Assembly (NCBI RefSeq): GCF_900113685.1
Contig: NZ_FOQG01000008.1
Coordinates: 1 to 64,000 of the forward strand
Direction: 5' to 3'
Length of the DNA stretch: 64,000 nt
Source of the DNA: Nocardioides psychrotolerans
Lineage (GTDB): Bacteria; Actinomycetota; Actinomycetes; Propionibacteriales; Nocardioidaceae
Part shown: positions 10,114-18,124 of the stretch, in pieces
How positions within the stretch are numbered: position 1 is the first letter of the stretch
How the letters are laid out: the number at the start of each line of letters is the position of its first letter
Notes under the pieces: generated by a model
Databases searched by the model: none
What the model was told of the DNA's origin: nothing
Seen by the model: the letters and a program-made list of their open reading frames with translations, nothing else
Made by a program: the position numbers and the translations under genes

Positions 10114-11118
10114 CTAGCGCCGGCGCAGCGAGAACATCAGCACCACGATCGCGCCGAGCCCGAGCCAACCGGTGAGGAACCACGGCCAGAACGGGCGGTC
10201 GGTCGACGTGGTCTCGGGCAGCTCGACACCCTCGCGGCTCTGGATCCCCGGGAACGGAGCCTCCGACTCGCTGGCGGGTGGACCCGTGACGGCATCAGGG
10301 GTCACGACCGTGCGCAGCAGCGCCGGGAGCGTCACGTGGAGCACGGCGGTGAACTGACCCTCGGTGCTGACGAAGACCTCGCCGTCGCGGTCGACGGCCA
10401 GCCCCTCGCCCTGGTCCTGCTCGGGCAGCTCGATCTCGGCGACCCGCTCCAGCGAGGGGAATGCGTAGACGACCGCACGACCGTAGTCGCGGAGCACCAG
10501 GTGCTTGCCGTCGGGGAAGAAGGCGCCGTCGGTGGCGATCGAGAGCACCGGTCCCACCGGCTCGAGCCGGTTGACCGAGCTGGTGCTGAGGTTCTCCGGC
10601 GCGGCGAAGAGGGTGCCTCCGAAGATCTCCTTGGACGCGACGTAGACCCGCCGCGTGACCGGGTGCACCAGCAGTGTCTCGGCATCGCGGGGACCGCCGC
10701 TGTAGGTCAGCTCGAACGTCTCCGCCTCGAAGGCCTGGTCTCTGCGCTGCACCGGGACCCGCAGCACGCTCACCGAGTCGCGCTCGCCTGCGTTGTCACC
10801 GATGTCGCCGACCAGGACCTCGTCGCGGTCCCAGGGCGCGAGCGCCTCGACGTCCGTGGCCTCGCCCCAGGTGGAGACGCCGACGGTGTCGCCCCCGCCG
10901 TCGTTGGCCGCCACCGCGAAGAGCCTGCCCTCGTCACCGGAGTCGTTGACGGTCACGAAGAGCCCGTCCGGCTGCACGACCAGGCCGCTGGACTCCACGA
11001 TCCGCTCGTCGGTGAAGGTGAGCTCCACCTCGCGCTCCTGCGCCGGCACCGAGGCCGCCCCCAGCGCGAAGGGCACCACCATGGCGCCCGTCAGCAGGCG
11101 TTCGAGCAGGAGCATCAT
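10114..11118 (-). CDS. exported membrane-anchored protein, propeller-like, unknown function
   Basis: 334 residues with an N-terminal hydrophobic export segment (LLLERLLTGAMVVPFALGA), a beta-rich extracytoplasmic body with repeating short strands and acidic turns (VQPDGLFVTVNDSGDEGRL, VYVASKEIFGG, LAVDRDGEVFVS) that suggests a beta-propeller, and a C-terminal membrane helix (WFLTGWLGLGAIVVLMF) ending in arginines. No catalytic motif recognised. The ATG overlaps the methyltransferase stop (ATGA), so it is the last gene of a coupled five-gene run starting at 16442. The propeller call is inference. Confidence 0.65.
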   Translation of the reverse strand: MMLLLERLLTGAMVVPFALGAASVPAQEREVELTFTDERIVESSGLVVQPDGLFVTVNDSGDEGRLFAVAANDGGGDTVGVSTWGEATDVEALAPWDRDEVLVGDIGDNAGERDSVSVLRVPVQRRDQAFEAETFELTYSGGPRDAETLLVHPVTRRVYVASKEIFGGTLFAAPENLSTSSVNRLEPVGPVLSIATDGAFFPDGKHLVLRDYGRAVVYAFPSLERVAEIELPEQDQGEGLAVDRDGEVFVSTEGQFTAVLHVTLPALLRTVVTPDAVTGPPASESEAPFPGIQSREGVELPETTSTDRPFWPWFLTGWLGLGAIVVLMFSLRRR

Positions 11119-12332
11119 CGCTCCAGCAGCTCCAGCAGCCCCGCCAGCCGGGGCGTGATGCCCCACGTCGACACGAGCTCGTCGTAGTCGTCGCGGACGC
11201 TGCCGCCCGTGACCGGACCGCCCGAGCGCACGGCGCGCAACAGCGTGTTGCGGGGCGTGTGCTTGCTCTCGACGAACTGCATGACGTCGACCCGGTAGCC
11301 CTGCGTGCGCATGAGCGTGGCCCGCAGTCCGTCGGTCATCGTGTCGGCCAGTCGTTCGCGCAGGATGCCGTGGCGCGTGAGCATGGCGTAGGGCGCCGGC
11401 GTCGGCACCTTGCGCAGCTGGGCGGCGATGTCGTGGTGGCAGCACGGGGCGGCCAGCACCAGGCTGGACTGCCACCCCACGGCCCGGGCGAGGGCCTCGT
11501 CGGTCGCGGTGTCGCAGGCGTGCAGGGCGAGCACCACCTCCGGTGCTTCCTCGAGCTCGACGCCGGTGATGGAGCCCACGACGAAGTGCGCGGCCACCCC
11601 CAGCCCTACGGCGATCGCGTTGTTGTGGTCGCGCGACTGCTCCCTCACGTCGACCCCCGTCAGCCGGACGGGCATCCCCCGGACCCCGGTGAGGAAGCGC
11701 TCCGCGGCGAAGGTGAGGTAGGCGTTCCCGCACCCCAGGTCGGCGATCCGTAGCGGGTCCGCTGGGGTGGGCCGACGCAGGTGGCCCTTGTCGATGGCGT
11801 CGGTGACCGACGAGTCCAGCAGCCGGAGGAACTCCTCGACCTGGCGGTATTTCGCCTGGCGGCTCGGCTTCATCCGGCCGTCGGCGTCGCTGAGCCCGAG
11901 TGCCACGAAGACCGGGTCGTCCTCTCGCAGGAGTCGGTCCTTGTCGCGGTCGTGGCCGCGGTCGACCTCAGCGGTCTCCGTGCGGGGGCTCGTGTGGACC
12001 ATCGCCTCGAGCTTCTTGGTGACCCGCACCTGATGGCTCTCGGTCGTGGTCTCGACGTGCCAGTTGCCGAAGGGCTCCTCGAGCAGCCCGTCGACCGCGT
12101 CGCGTGCTGCGTCCCCGACGGCGTGGTTGGACGTGTGGGCCTGGGTGTCGTCGTAGGCCACGACCTGCAGGTGCGGCCCGGCCTTCAGGTCGACGTAGCG
12201 CAGCTCGACGCGACGCCAGCGCGGCACGCCCTGGCCCTTCTGGCGCCCCGACCCGACCGCCCGGACGAAGGTCCCGGGATCGAGCACGTGGGCGCGCATG
12301 CGGGTCAGGACCCGCAGCAGCGGCTCGCTCAC
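11115..12332 (-). CDS. class I SAM-dependent methyltransferase (Methyltransf_32-like)
   Basis: 405 residues. The N-terminal half (RRVELRYVDLKAGPHLQV) is unlike common methyltransferases. The C-terminal half has a SAM-binding motif I, LRIADLGCGNAYLTF, followed by LTGVDVREQSRDHN, VVLALHACDTATDEAL and LAAPCCHHDIAAQL. The HACDTATDEA and PCCHHDI blocks are typical of the PF13679 group that includes METTL25/RRNAD1-like proteins. Substrate unknown; an RNA or protein target is possible. GTG start overlaps the microprotein stop (GTGA); its own stop overlaps the next ATG (ATGA). Confidence 0.82.
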   Translation of the reverse strand: MSEPLLRVLTRMRAHVLDPGTFVRAVGSGRQKGQGVPRWRRVELRYVDLKAGPHLQVVAYDDTQAHTSNHAVGDAARDAVDGLLEEPFGNWHVETTTESHQVRVTKKLEAMVHTSPRTETAEVDRGHDRDKDRLLREDDPVFVALGLSDADGRMKPSRQAKYRQVEEFLRLLDSSVTDAIDKGHLRRPTPADPLRIADLGCGNAYLTFAAERFLTGVRGMPVRLTGVDVREQSRDHNNAIAVGLGVAAHFVVGSITGVELEEAPEVVLALHACDTATDEALARAVGWQSSLVLAAPCCHHDIAAQLRKVPTPAPYAMLTRHGILRERLADTMTDGLRATLMRTQGYRVDVMQFVESKHTPRNTLLRAVRSGGPVTGGSVRDDYDELVSTWGITPRLAGLLELLER

Positions 12333-12418
12333 CGGCTCATCACCGACGCGACCACGACGAGCAGGAGCAGCCCCACCAGGGCCACCGGGATGACCAGTCG
12401 TCGGGCGCGTGGGTTCAC
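12329..12418 (-). CDS. 29-residue single-pass membrane microprotein
   Basis: A short frame from GTG 12418 to TGA 12329 encodes 29 residues: a basic N-terminus (MNPRARR), one hydrophobic segment (LVIPVALVGLLLLVVVASV) and a C-terminal MSR. Both ends sit in four-base GTGA overlaps: its start overlaps the stop of the FAD/Fe-S oxidase, and its stop overlaps the start of the methyltransferase. Exact stop-start coupling on both sides is strong evidence that it is translated. Function unknown; a membrane tether for, or partner of, the flanking oxidase is a guess. Confidence 0.62.
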   Translation of the reverse strand: MNPRARRLVIPVALVGLLLLVVVASVMSR

Positions 12419-15183
12419 CGGACGATCCTAGAAGCCAGCAGCTCCGCCAGGTGCATCGCCGGGACGCCTGCGAGGTCGTCGAGCTGGACCCGGCAGGACA
12501 GCCCGTCGGCCAGCACGACCGCGTCGGGGGCGGAACGCACCGCCGGCAGCAGGTTCGTCTCCGCGATGGCGACCGACACCTCGTAGTGGCCCTGCTCCAT
12601 GCCGAAGTTGCCGGCCAGGCCGCAGCACCCGGCGACCTTCGTCACCGTCGCACCGGCAGTCGTCAGCAACCGCGCATCGGCCTCCCAGCCGAGCACCGAC
12701 GCGTGGTGGCAGTGCGGCTGCGCCACGACCTCGACGCCGGTGAGGTCCGGCAACGGCCACGCGAGCCGCTCCCACAGCTCGGCCAGCGTGAGCACCCCGC
12801 CGGCGACGTCGGCGGCCCGCGGGTCGTCGCTGAGCTCCACGGCGTCGCTGCGCAGCGTGGCCAGGCACGACGGCTCCAGGCCCAGGACCGGCACGCCGGA
12901 GGCGACGTACGGCGCCAGCGCGGCGACCGTGCGGCCCATGATCGTCCGGGCACGGTCCAGCTGCCCGGTGGTCACCCAGGTCAGTGCGCAGCAGGCATCG
13001 TCGGGGATCACCCGCGCGGTCAGCCCGGCCGCCGCCAGCACCTCGATCGCGGCCGTGCCGGACGCGGGGTGGAAGTGGTCGGTGAACGAGTCGGCCCAGA
13101 TCCACACGTCGGGGGTGCCGGCTCCGCCCTGCGACCGCACGGACCGGCGCAGGGTCGTGGCGGCGAAGGACGGGATCGAGCGACGCTGGTCGATGCCGGC
13201 CGTGGCCTTGGCGAGCCGGGCGACCGCCCCCAGCTTCATCAGCCGGTTGGCGACCCCGGCGAACGGAGCAGCCTTGTCGGCCCACATCGGCAGCCGGCCG
13301 AGCGTGTAGTGGCTGCGCGGCCGGCGCTTGCCGCGATAGGTCTGGTGCAGCACCTCGGCCTTGTAGGTCGCCATGTCGACGCCGGTCGGACAGTCCGACG
13401 CGCAGCCCTTGCAGGACAGGCACAGGTCGAGCGCCTCGTGGACCGCCGGGTCGGCGAGCCCCTCGACGAGGGTGCCGTCGAGGGCCTCCTGGAGCACCCG
13501 GGCCCGACCGCGGGTGGAGTCCTTCTCGTCACGGGTCGCCTGGAAGGACGGGCACATCACGCCGATCGTCGAGGAGGCGACACACTTCCCGACACCGGTG
13601 CAGCGGTGGACGGCGTCGCCGAAGGACCCACCGTCGTGGGTCATCGCCAGCAGCGGCACCACCGGCAGCCGCGGCCGTCCCGGACGCAGGTCGGCGTCGA
13701 ACGGCGCCGGAGCCACGAGCACCCCGGGGTTCAGCAGGTTCTCGGGGTCGCAGATCGCCTTGACCGCACCGAAGAGCGCGATCGACTCGGCGTCGTACAT
13801 CAGGGGCAGCAGCTCGGAGCGGGCCCGACCGTCGCCGTGCTCCCCCGAGAGGGAGCCGCCGTGCTCTCGCAGCTTGAGCGCGCTCGCGGTGAGGAAGTCA
13901 CGGAAGACCGCGCGGCCCCTCTCGCCATCGTGGAAGGGGAAGTCGATGCGCACGTGCACGCACCCGTCACCGAAGTGGCCGTAGGGCACGCCGTCGAGGC
14001 CGTGCTCGCGCAGCAGCTCGTCGAAGTCGCGCAACCAGGCGCCGAGCCGAGCCGGCGGGACCGCGGCGTCCTCCCAGCCGGAGTAGGCCGGGGTCCGGAG
14101 GCTACGAGCCGCGAGGCCGGCGCCGTCCTCCCGGATGCGCCACAGGTCGGCGGCCTCGGCCGCGTCGCTCACCCGGCGGGAGCCGAGCGCGCCGGCGACC
14201 CCGGCGAGCCGTCCGAGCAGCGCCTCGGACTCCGGGCCCGAGACCTCGACGAAGAGCCAGCCGGCCCCGGCCGGGAGCTCGGCCACCGGACGACGGGCGC
14301 GGACCAGGTCGACGATCCGGGCGTCGATCCCCTCGCACGCCACCAGGCGCGCACCGGAGTCCGTGGGCCCACCACGGTCCTCGGCAGCGAGCAGCGCGGG
14401 CACGGCGTCGGCGGCCTCGATCATCGACGGGTAGCCCAGCACCAGCAGGTGGCGAGCCTCGTCGGCGACCAGCGAGACCGTCGCCTCGCGGACCAGGCCG
14501 AGGGTGCCCTCGGAGCCCGCCATCAGCCGGTCGACGCGGCGACCGTGCTCGGGCAGCAGCTGCTCCATGCCGTAGCCGCTGACCTGGCGTGAGAACTGAC
14601 CGAAGCTGGTGCGCACGTGGGCGAGGTGGGCGTCGGTCAGCCCGGCCAGGCGAGCCGACACGTCGGTCTCGCCGGTGCCGAACAGGACGTCGAGATCGAC
14701 CACGTTGTCGGAGGTGCGACCGTAGCCCAGGGCCCGGGAGCCGCAGGCGTTGTTGCCGATCATCCCGCCGATCGTGCAGCGGGTGTGGGTGGATGGGTCC
14801 GGCCCGAATCGCAGCCCGTGGGGCGCGGCCGCCGCCTGCAGGTCGGCGTGCACGACCCCGGGCTCCACCCGGGCCGTGCGCGCCTCGGGGTCGATGCCGA
14901 CGATCCGGTGGAGGTGGCGCGCGACGTCGACCACGATCCCGGACCCGACCGCGTTGCCTGCGATGGACGTGCCGGCCCCGCGCATGGTCAGCGGCACCGA
15001 CGCGGCGCGGGAGACCTCGAGGATCGCCGCCAGCTCGTCCTGATGACGCGGTCGCGCGACGACCTGCGGCACGACCCGGTAGAGCGAGGCATCGGAGGAG
15101 TAGAGGGCACGCGCGAGCACGGAGTCGTCGACGTCGGTGACGCCGCGCCGCCGGAGCTCGGCGACGAGGTCAGGAGCGCTCAC
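12415..15183 (-). CDS. fused FAD-linked oxidase / Fe-S oxidoreductase (D-2-hydroxyacid dehydrogenase type)
   Basis: 922 residues joining a GlcD-like flavoprotein and a GlpC-like iron-sulfur part. N-terminal FAD_binding_4 domain (MRGAGTSIAGNAVGSGIVVD, GGMIGNNACGS), FAD-oxidase C domain (GHFGDGCVHVRIDFP, LSGEHGDGRARSELLP), then a ferredoxin-type region (CTGVGKC; CLSCKGCASDCPTGVDM) and CCG-type cysteine clusters near the C-terminus (DDACCALTW, VAGCCGLAGNFG). Such fusions oxidise D-lactate, 2-hydroxyglutarate or other 2-hydroxyacids and pass electrons to the respiratory chain at the membrane. GTG start overlaps the upstream dehydrogenase stop (GTGA). Exact substrate unknown. Confidence 0.88.
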   Translation of the reverse strand: MSAPDLVAELRRRGVTDVDDSVLARALYSSDASLYRVVPQVVARPRHQDELAAILEVSRAASVPLTMRGAGTSIAGNAVGSGIVVDVARHLHRIVGIDPEARTARVEPGVVHADLQAAAAPHGLRFGPDPSTHTRCTIGGMIGNNACGSRALGYGRTSDNVVDLDVLFGTGETDVSARLAGLTDAHLAHVRTSFGQFSRQVSGYGMEQLLPEHGRRVDRLMAGSEGTLGLVREATVSLVADEARHLLVLGYPSMIEAADAVPALLAAEDRGGPTDSGARLVACEGIDARIVDLVRARRPVAELPAGAGWLFVEVSGPESEALLGRLAGVAGALGSRRVSDAAEAADLWRIREDGAGLAARSLRTPAYSGWEDAAVPPARLGAWLRDFDELLREHGLDGVPYGHFGDGCVHVRIDFPFHDGERGRAVFRDFLTASALKLREHGGSLSGEHGDGRARSELLPLMYDAESIALFGAVKAICDPENLLNPGVLVAPAPFDADLRPGRPRLPVVPLLAMTHDGGSFGDAVHRCTGVGKCVASSTIGVMCPSFQATRDEKDSTRGRARVLQEALDGTLVEGLADPAVHEALDLCLSCKGCASDCPTGVDMATYKAEVLHQTYRGKRRPRSHYTLGRLPMWADKAAPFAGVANRLMKLGAVARLAKATAGIDQRRSIPSFAATTLRRSVRSQGGAGTPDVWIWADSFTDHFHPASGTAAIEVLAAAGLTARVIPDDACCALTWVTTGQLDRARTIMGRTVAALAPYVASGVPVLGLEPSCLATLRSDAVELSDDPRAADVAGGVLTLAELWERLAWPLPDLTGVEVVAQPHCHHASVLGWEADARLLTTAGATVTKVAGCCGLAGNFGMEQGHYEVSVAIAETNLLPAVRSAPDAVVLADGLSCRVQLDDLAGVPAMHLAELLASRIVR

Positions 15184-16442
15184 CAGTGCTCCATCGATCC
15201 TAGGAAGACGGCCTCGAGGTCCTCGTCGGTCACCGGCTTGGGCGCCGTGGCGAGCAACCGCTGCTGCTGGAGCGACCCGGCGACGAGGTCCCCGACGTCA
15301 CCCTCGCCGTAGCCGACCTCACCGAGCCCGTTGGGGATGCCGATGTCGCGCATCAGCCGGGCGAGCACCCCGGGCAGCACGTCGGGCCCGGCGCCGGGCA
15401 CGTCCGGCTCGAGGAGGCGCGCCGCGTGGAGGTGCCGCTCGGGGGCGGCGTCGAAGGTGAAGCGGAACGCCTCGGGCGCGGTCAACGAGACGGCCATCCC
15501 GTGCGGCACGATCGCCTCGTCGTCGGGGTAGCCCTCGGGGCGGAAGGTGCGCACCCGGCCGGCGATCGGGTAGGCGTTGGCGTGCGGGATGTGGACACCG
15601 GCGTTGCCGAAGCCCAGGCCCGCGAAGGTGGCGGCCAGCGCCATCTGCTCGCGCGCGACCGTGTCGGAGCCGTCACGCACCGCGGCACGGAAGGAGGCGG
15701 CCAGCATCGAGAGCGCCTTCTCCGACCAGACGTCGGCGACCGGGTTGGCGCCGCAGTAGGGCACCCGCTGCTCGGGGCGCTTGGCATCGAAGTCGGCGTA
15801 CCAGCGCGCGGTGTAGCTCTCCAGCGCGTGGCACAGAATGTCCATGCCCGACGCCGCCGTGACCATCGTCGGCTGCGTCAGCGTGAGCGACGGGTCGACC
15901 ACGGCCAGGCGCGGTCGCAGCAGCGCATGGCTGATGCCGGTCTTGACCTTCAGCGCCAGCACGTCGAGCACGCAGATGGTGGTGCTCTCGCTGCCGGTGC
16001 CGGTCGTGGTGGGCACGGCCACCAGCGGCAGCAGGGGGTTGATCGGCGCCCGGGCCTTGCCCACGGGAGCGTTGATGTAGTCCATCAGCTCACCGGGGTT
16101 GGTGGTCAGCAGGTTGACGGCCTTGGCAGTGTCGATGGCCGAGCCGCCACCCACGGCCACGATCGCGTCGAAGGGACCGGCGTCGCGGGCGAACGCGATG
16201 GCCGCGTCGAGAGACTCATCCGTCGGCTCGACCCGCGCTCCGTCGTAGGTCGTGACGTCGAGGTCGAAGCCGGCCATCTGCTCGGCGATGCGCGCGGGGT
16301 GGCCCGTGGCGGCGACACCGGGGTCGGTGACCAGCAGGACCCTCCGCGCGCCCCAGCCGGCCAGGTCGTGGCCGATCTCCGCCGACGCCCCCGATCCGAA
16401 CTTGAGCGCGGGTGAGGCATAGGTGAAGACGGTCTCGGTCAC
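15180..16442 (-). CDS. iron-type alcohol dehydrogenase, hydroxyacid-oxoacid transhydrogenase-like
   Basis: About 420 residues of the iron-containing (group III) dehydrogenase family. It starts VTETVFTYASPALKFGSGA, has the nucleotide-binding AIVAVGGGSAIDTAK, the substrate-loop PLVAVPTTTGTGSE, and metal-site histidines in MDILCHALESYTA and VPHGMAVSLTAPEAF. Overall it most resembles ADHFE1-type hydroxyacid-oxoacid transhydrogenase, which couples 4-hydroxybutyrate oxidation to 2-hydroxyglutarate formation. Its partner in the operon is a 2-hydroxyacid oxidase, which fits. I chose GTG 16442; an in-frame ATG at 16469 is an alternative. Confidence 0.85.
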   Translation of the reverse strand: MTETVFTYASPALKFGSGASAEIGHDLAGWGARRVLLVTDPGVAATGHPARIAEQMAGFDLDVTTYDGARVEPTDESLDAAIAFARDAGPFDAIVAVGGGSAIDTAKAVNLLTTNPGELMDYINAPVGKARAPINPLLPLVAVPTTTGTGSESTTICVLDVLALKVKTGISHALLRPRLAVVDPSLTLTQPTMVTAASGMDILCHALESYTARWYADFDAKRPEQRVPYCGANPVADVWSEKALSMLAASFRAAVRDGSDTVAREQMALAATFAGLGFGNAGVHIPHANAYPIAGRVRTFRPEGYPDDEAIVPHGMAVSLTAPEAFRFTFDAAPERHLHAARLLEPDVPGAGPDVLPGVLARLMRDIGIPNGLGEVGYGEGDVGDLVAGSLQQQRLLATAPKPVTDEDLEAVFLGSMEHW

Positions 16443-16516
16443 ACGGTCAAGATATCCAAGAGGCCCCATCAACCGAGCGTCGCGGCCTACCATGCACGCG
16501 GAGAGAGGGGCTTTCC

Positions 16517-17806
16517 ATGACGCTGGCGTCGCCCGGGCACGTCCCGACACGAGCGACAGGTGCACGGCGCGCGTGGCGCTGGCTACTGCCCGCCGTTCTC
16601 CTGCTCGGTCTCGGTGGTGGTGCCGCAGCACTCACCCTGGCCGACACCGGCGCCGGCCGGGACGCCGTGGGTGTCCCCGCACCCCGCCCCGTCGTGGCCC
16701 AGCAGCGTCTCGTCGACAGCCGCACCGGCCGTGAGTTCGTGCCTCGAGGTGTCACCTGGAGCAGCTTCGAGTATGCCTGCGCCCAGGGCTGGGGACTCTC
16801 CACGCTCGACCTGCTGCCCGGCGCCGACCCGGCCGCTCGGGAGGCCGAGGCGATGGCGTCCTGGGGTGCCACGACCGTGCGCCTCCCCCTCAACCAGGAC
16901 TGCTGGCTCGGGACACGTGGCGCGCCAGTCAGCGACGCCCAGGACGAGCGCACGGTGCGCGACTACCGCTCCGCCGTCGGCGGGTTCGTCGACACCCTCA
17001 ACCGGGCCGGTCTGGTGGTCGTCCTCGACCTGCACAGCCGCAAGCGCATGGGGGCCGACGAGTACGGCAGCCTGGCGATGCCCGACTCCGAGTCGCTGGT
17101 GTTCTGGTCGTCGGTGGCCACCGCCTTCCGCGACCACCCCTCGGTCATCTTCGAGGCCTTCGACTCACCCGGGTCGCGCACGGACACAGCCGGTCGTCGC
17201 GTCTTCGACCCGAGCTGGCTCTGCTGGCGCGACGGCGGCTGCGAGGCGCCCGTCGAGGACGGTGAGACCCCGACCAACGGAGGCCTGACCTTCCCCGCGC
17301 AGGGCATGGACCGCATCGTGCGGACCATCCGCGACGCCGGCGCCCGACAGCCGATCCTGCTCCCGGGGCTCGACGACGGCACCGACCTCACCCACTGGAG
17401 AGAGCTCGCGCCCGACGACGACCAGCTCGTCGCGGCGTTCCACGTGGACGGTGCAGGCTCCTGCGCAGACGTCCGGTGCTGGGACGCCGTCGTCGCGCCG
17501 CTCGCCGACCTGGTGCCCGTGGTGACCACCGACCTGCGTCCCGGGGACCCGCGCGGTCGCGACCTGGCGCCGTACCTCACCTGGGCCAGGCGCCACCACG
17601 TCGGCGTGCTGTTGTGGGCGTGGGCGGCCCACGACAACGACCCGTTGTCACTCATCCGTGGAAGTGGGCGCACCCCCACGCCGTACGGCGAACAGGTGCA
17701 GTCATTCTTCACGAGTTCTACACAAAGGGCTGGTCGCAGCCCTCTCGGTAACAGACAACTGTTACCCCGTCGTGGGTCCGGCGTAGGAGCGAGTTCGAGA
17801 CGATAG
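16517..17806 (+). CDS. GH5-like membrane-anchored protein, apparently lacking both catalytic glutamates
   Basis: 429 residues with a cytoplasmic basic tail, a signal anchor (WLLPAVLLLGLGGGAAALTL, about 22-41) and a TIM-barrel domain resembling glycoside hydrolase family 5 cellulases (FVPRGVTWSSFEYA, WGATTVRLPLNQDCW, LVVVLDLHS, VFWSSVATAFRDHPSVIFEAF). Where GH5 has the acid/base NEP, this reads DSP (FEAFDSPG); where the nucleophile GE-G is expected it reads VVTTDLRPG. It may bind rather than cleave glycans. Ribosome site GAGAGAGGGG at 16501-16510. First gene of the glycosyltransferase locus, in the position an endoglucanase takes in cellulose operons. Confidence 0.72.
   Translation: MTLASPGHVPTRATGARRAWRWLLPAVLLLGLGGGAAALTLADTGAGRDAVGVPAPRPVVAQQRLVDSRTGREFVPRGVTWSSFEYACAQGWGLSTLDLLPGADPAAREAEAMASWGATTVRLPLNQDCWLGTRGAPVSDAQDERTVRDYRSAVGGFVDTLNRAGLVVVLDLHSRKRMGADEYGSLAMPDSESLVFWSSVATAFRDHPSVIFEAFDSPGSRTDTAGRRVFDPSWLCWRDGGCEAPVEDGETPTNGGLTFPAQGMDRIVRTIRDAGARQPILLPGLDDGTDLTHWRELAPDDDQLVAAFHVDGAGSCADVRCWDAVVAPLADLVPVVTTDLRPGDPRGRDLAPYLTWARRHHVGVLLWAWAAHDNDPLSLIRGSGRTPTPYGEQVQSFFTSSTQRAGRSPLGNRQLLPRRGSGVGASSRR
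17748..17765. repeat. perfect inverted repeat GTAACAG-N4-CTGTTAC
   Basis: Seven-base arms with a 4-nt spacer, inside the 3' end of the GH5-like gene and about 105 bp before the start of the next gene. No T-run follows, so a regulator site is as likely as a terminator. It could be chance. Confidence 0.4.
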
Positions 17807-17869
17807 CCGGGAACACTCCGACGCCATGGGGCACAGCGCGCGTCGGTGATATCCAGGGGGAGTGCGCAC

Positions 17870-18124
17870 ATGACCGTTCAAACGTCAGCGTCACGACCCG
17901 CCGGGAAGTCGGTCGGAGCCGCCACCGTCGGTGTCCTGCTGACGCTGATCATCTTCGCCGTCGTGTTCCTGGCCTTCCTGATCGCCCCCCTCATCGCGCT
18001 GCTGCTGGCCTTCCTCGCCTACACCGTGATGCGCCCGCGCGCGAACCGCACCACGTCCTCCGGCCCGGGTTCCCCGGCCGGCTCCGGCCAGGCCGCACAG
18101 GGCTTCGGAGCGGGCGCCCAGTGA
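17870..18124 (+). CDS. small membrane protein of the glycosyltransferase locus
   Basis: 84 residues: a Ser/Thr-rich N-terminus, a long hydrophobic stretch (about residues 20-54, probably two membrane helices with a Pro turn, LIAPLIALLLAFLAYTV) and a Gly/Ser-rich tail. ATG 17870 has a strong ribosome site (CAGGGGGAG, ending 7 nt upstream); the ORF extends 8 codons further upstream without support. Its stop overlaps the GTG of the glycosyltransferase (GTGA), so it is co-translated with it and may be a small synthase subunit (inference). Confidence 0.7.
   Translation: MTVQTSASRPAGKSVGAATVGVLLTLIIFAVVFLAFLIAPLIALLLAFLAYTVMRPRANRTTSSGPGSPAGSGQAAQGFGAGAQ

Noticed and set aside
17846..17869. Upstream ATG 17846 for the small membrane protein
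   Set aside because: No ribosome site there, while ATG 17870 has a strong one at the right distance.
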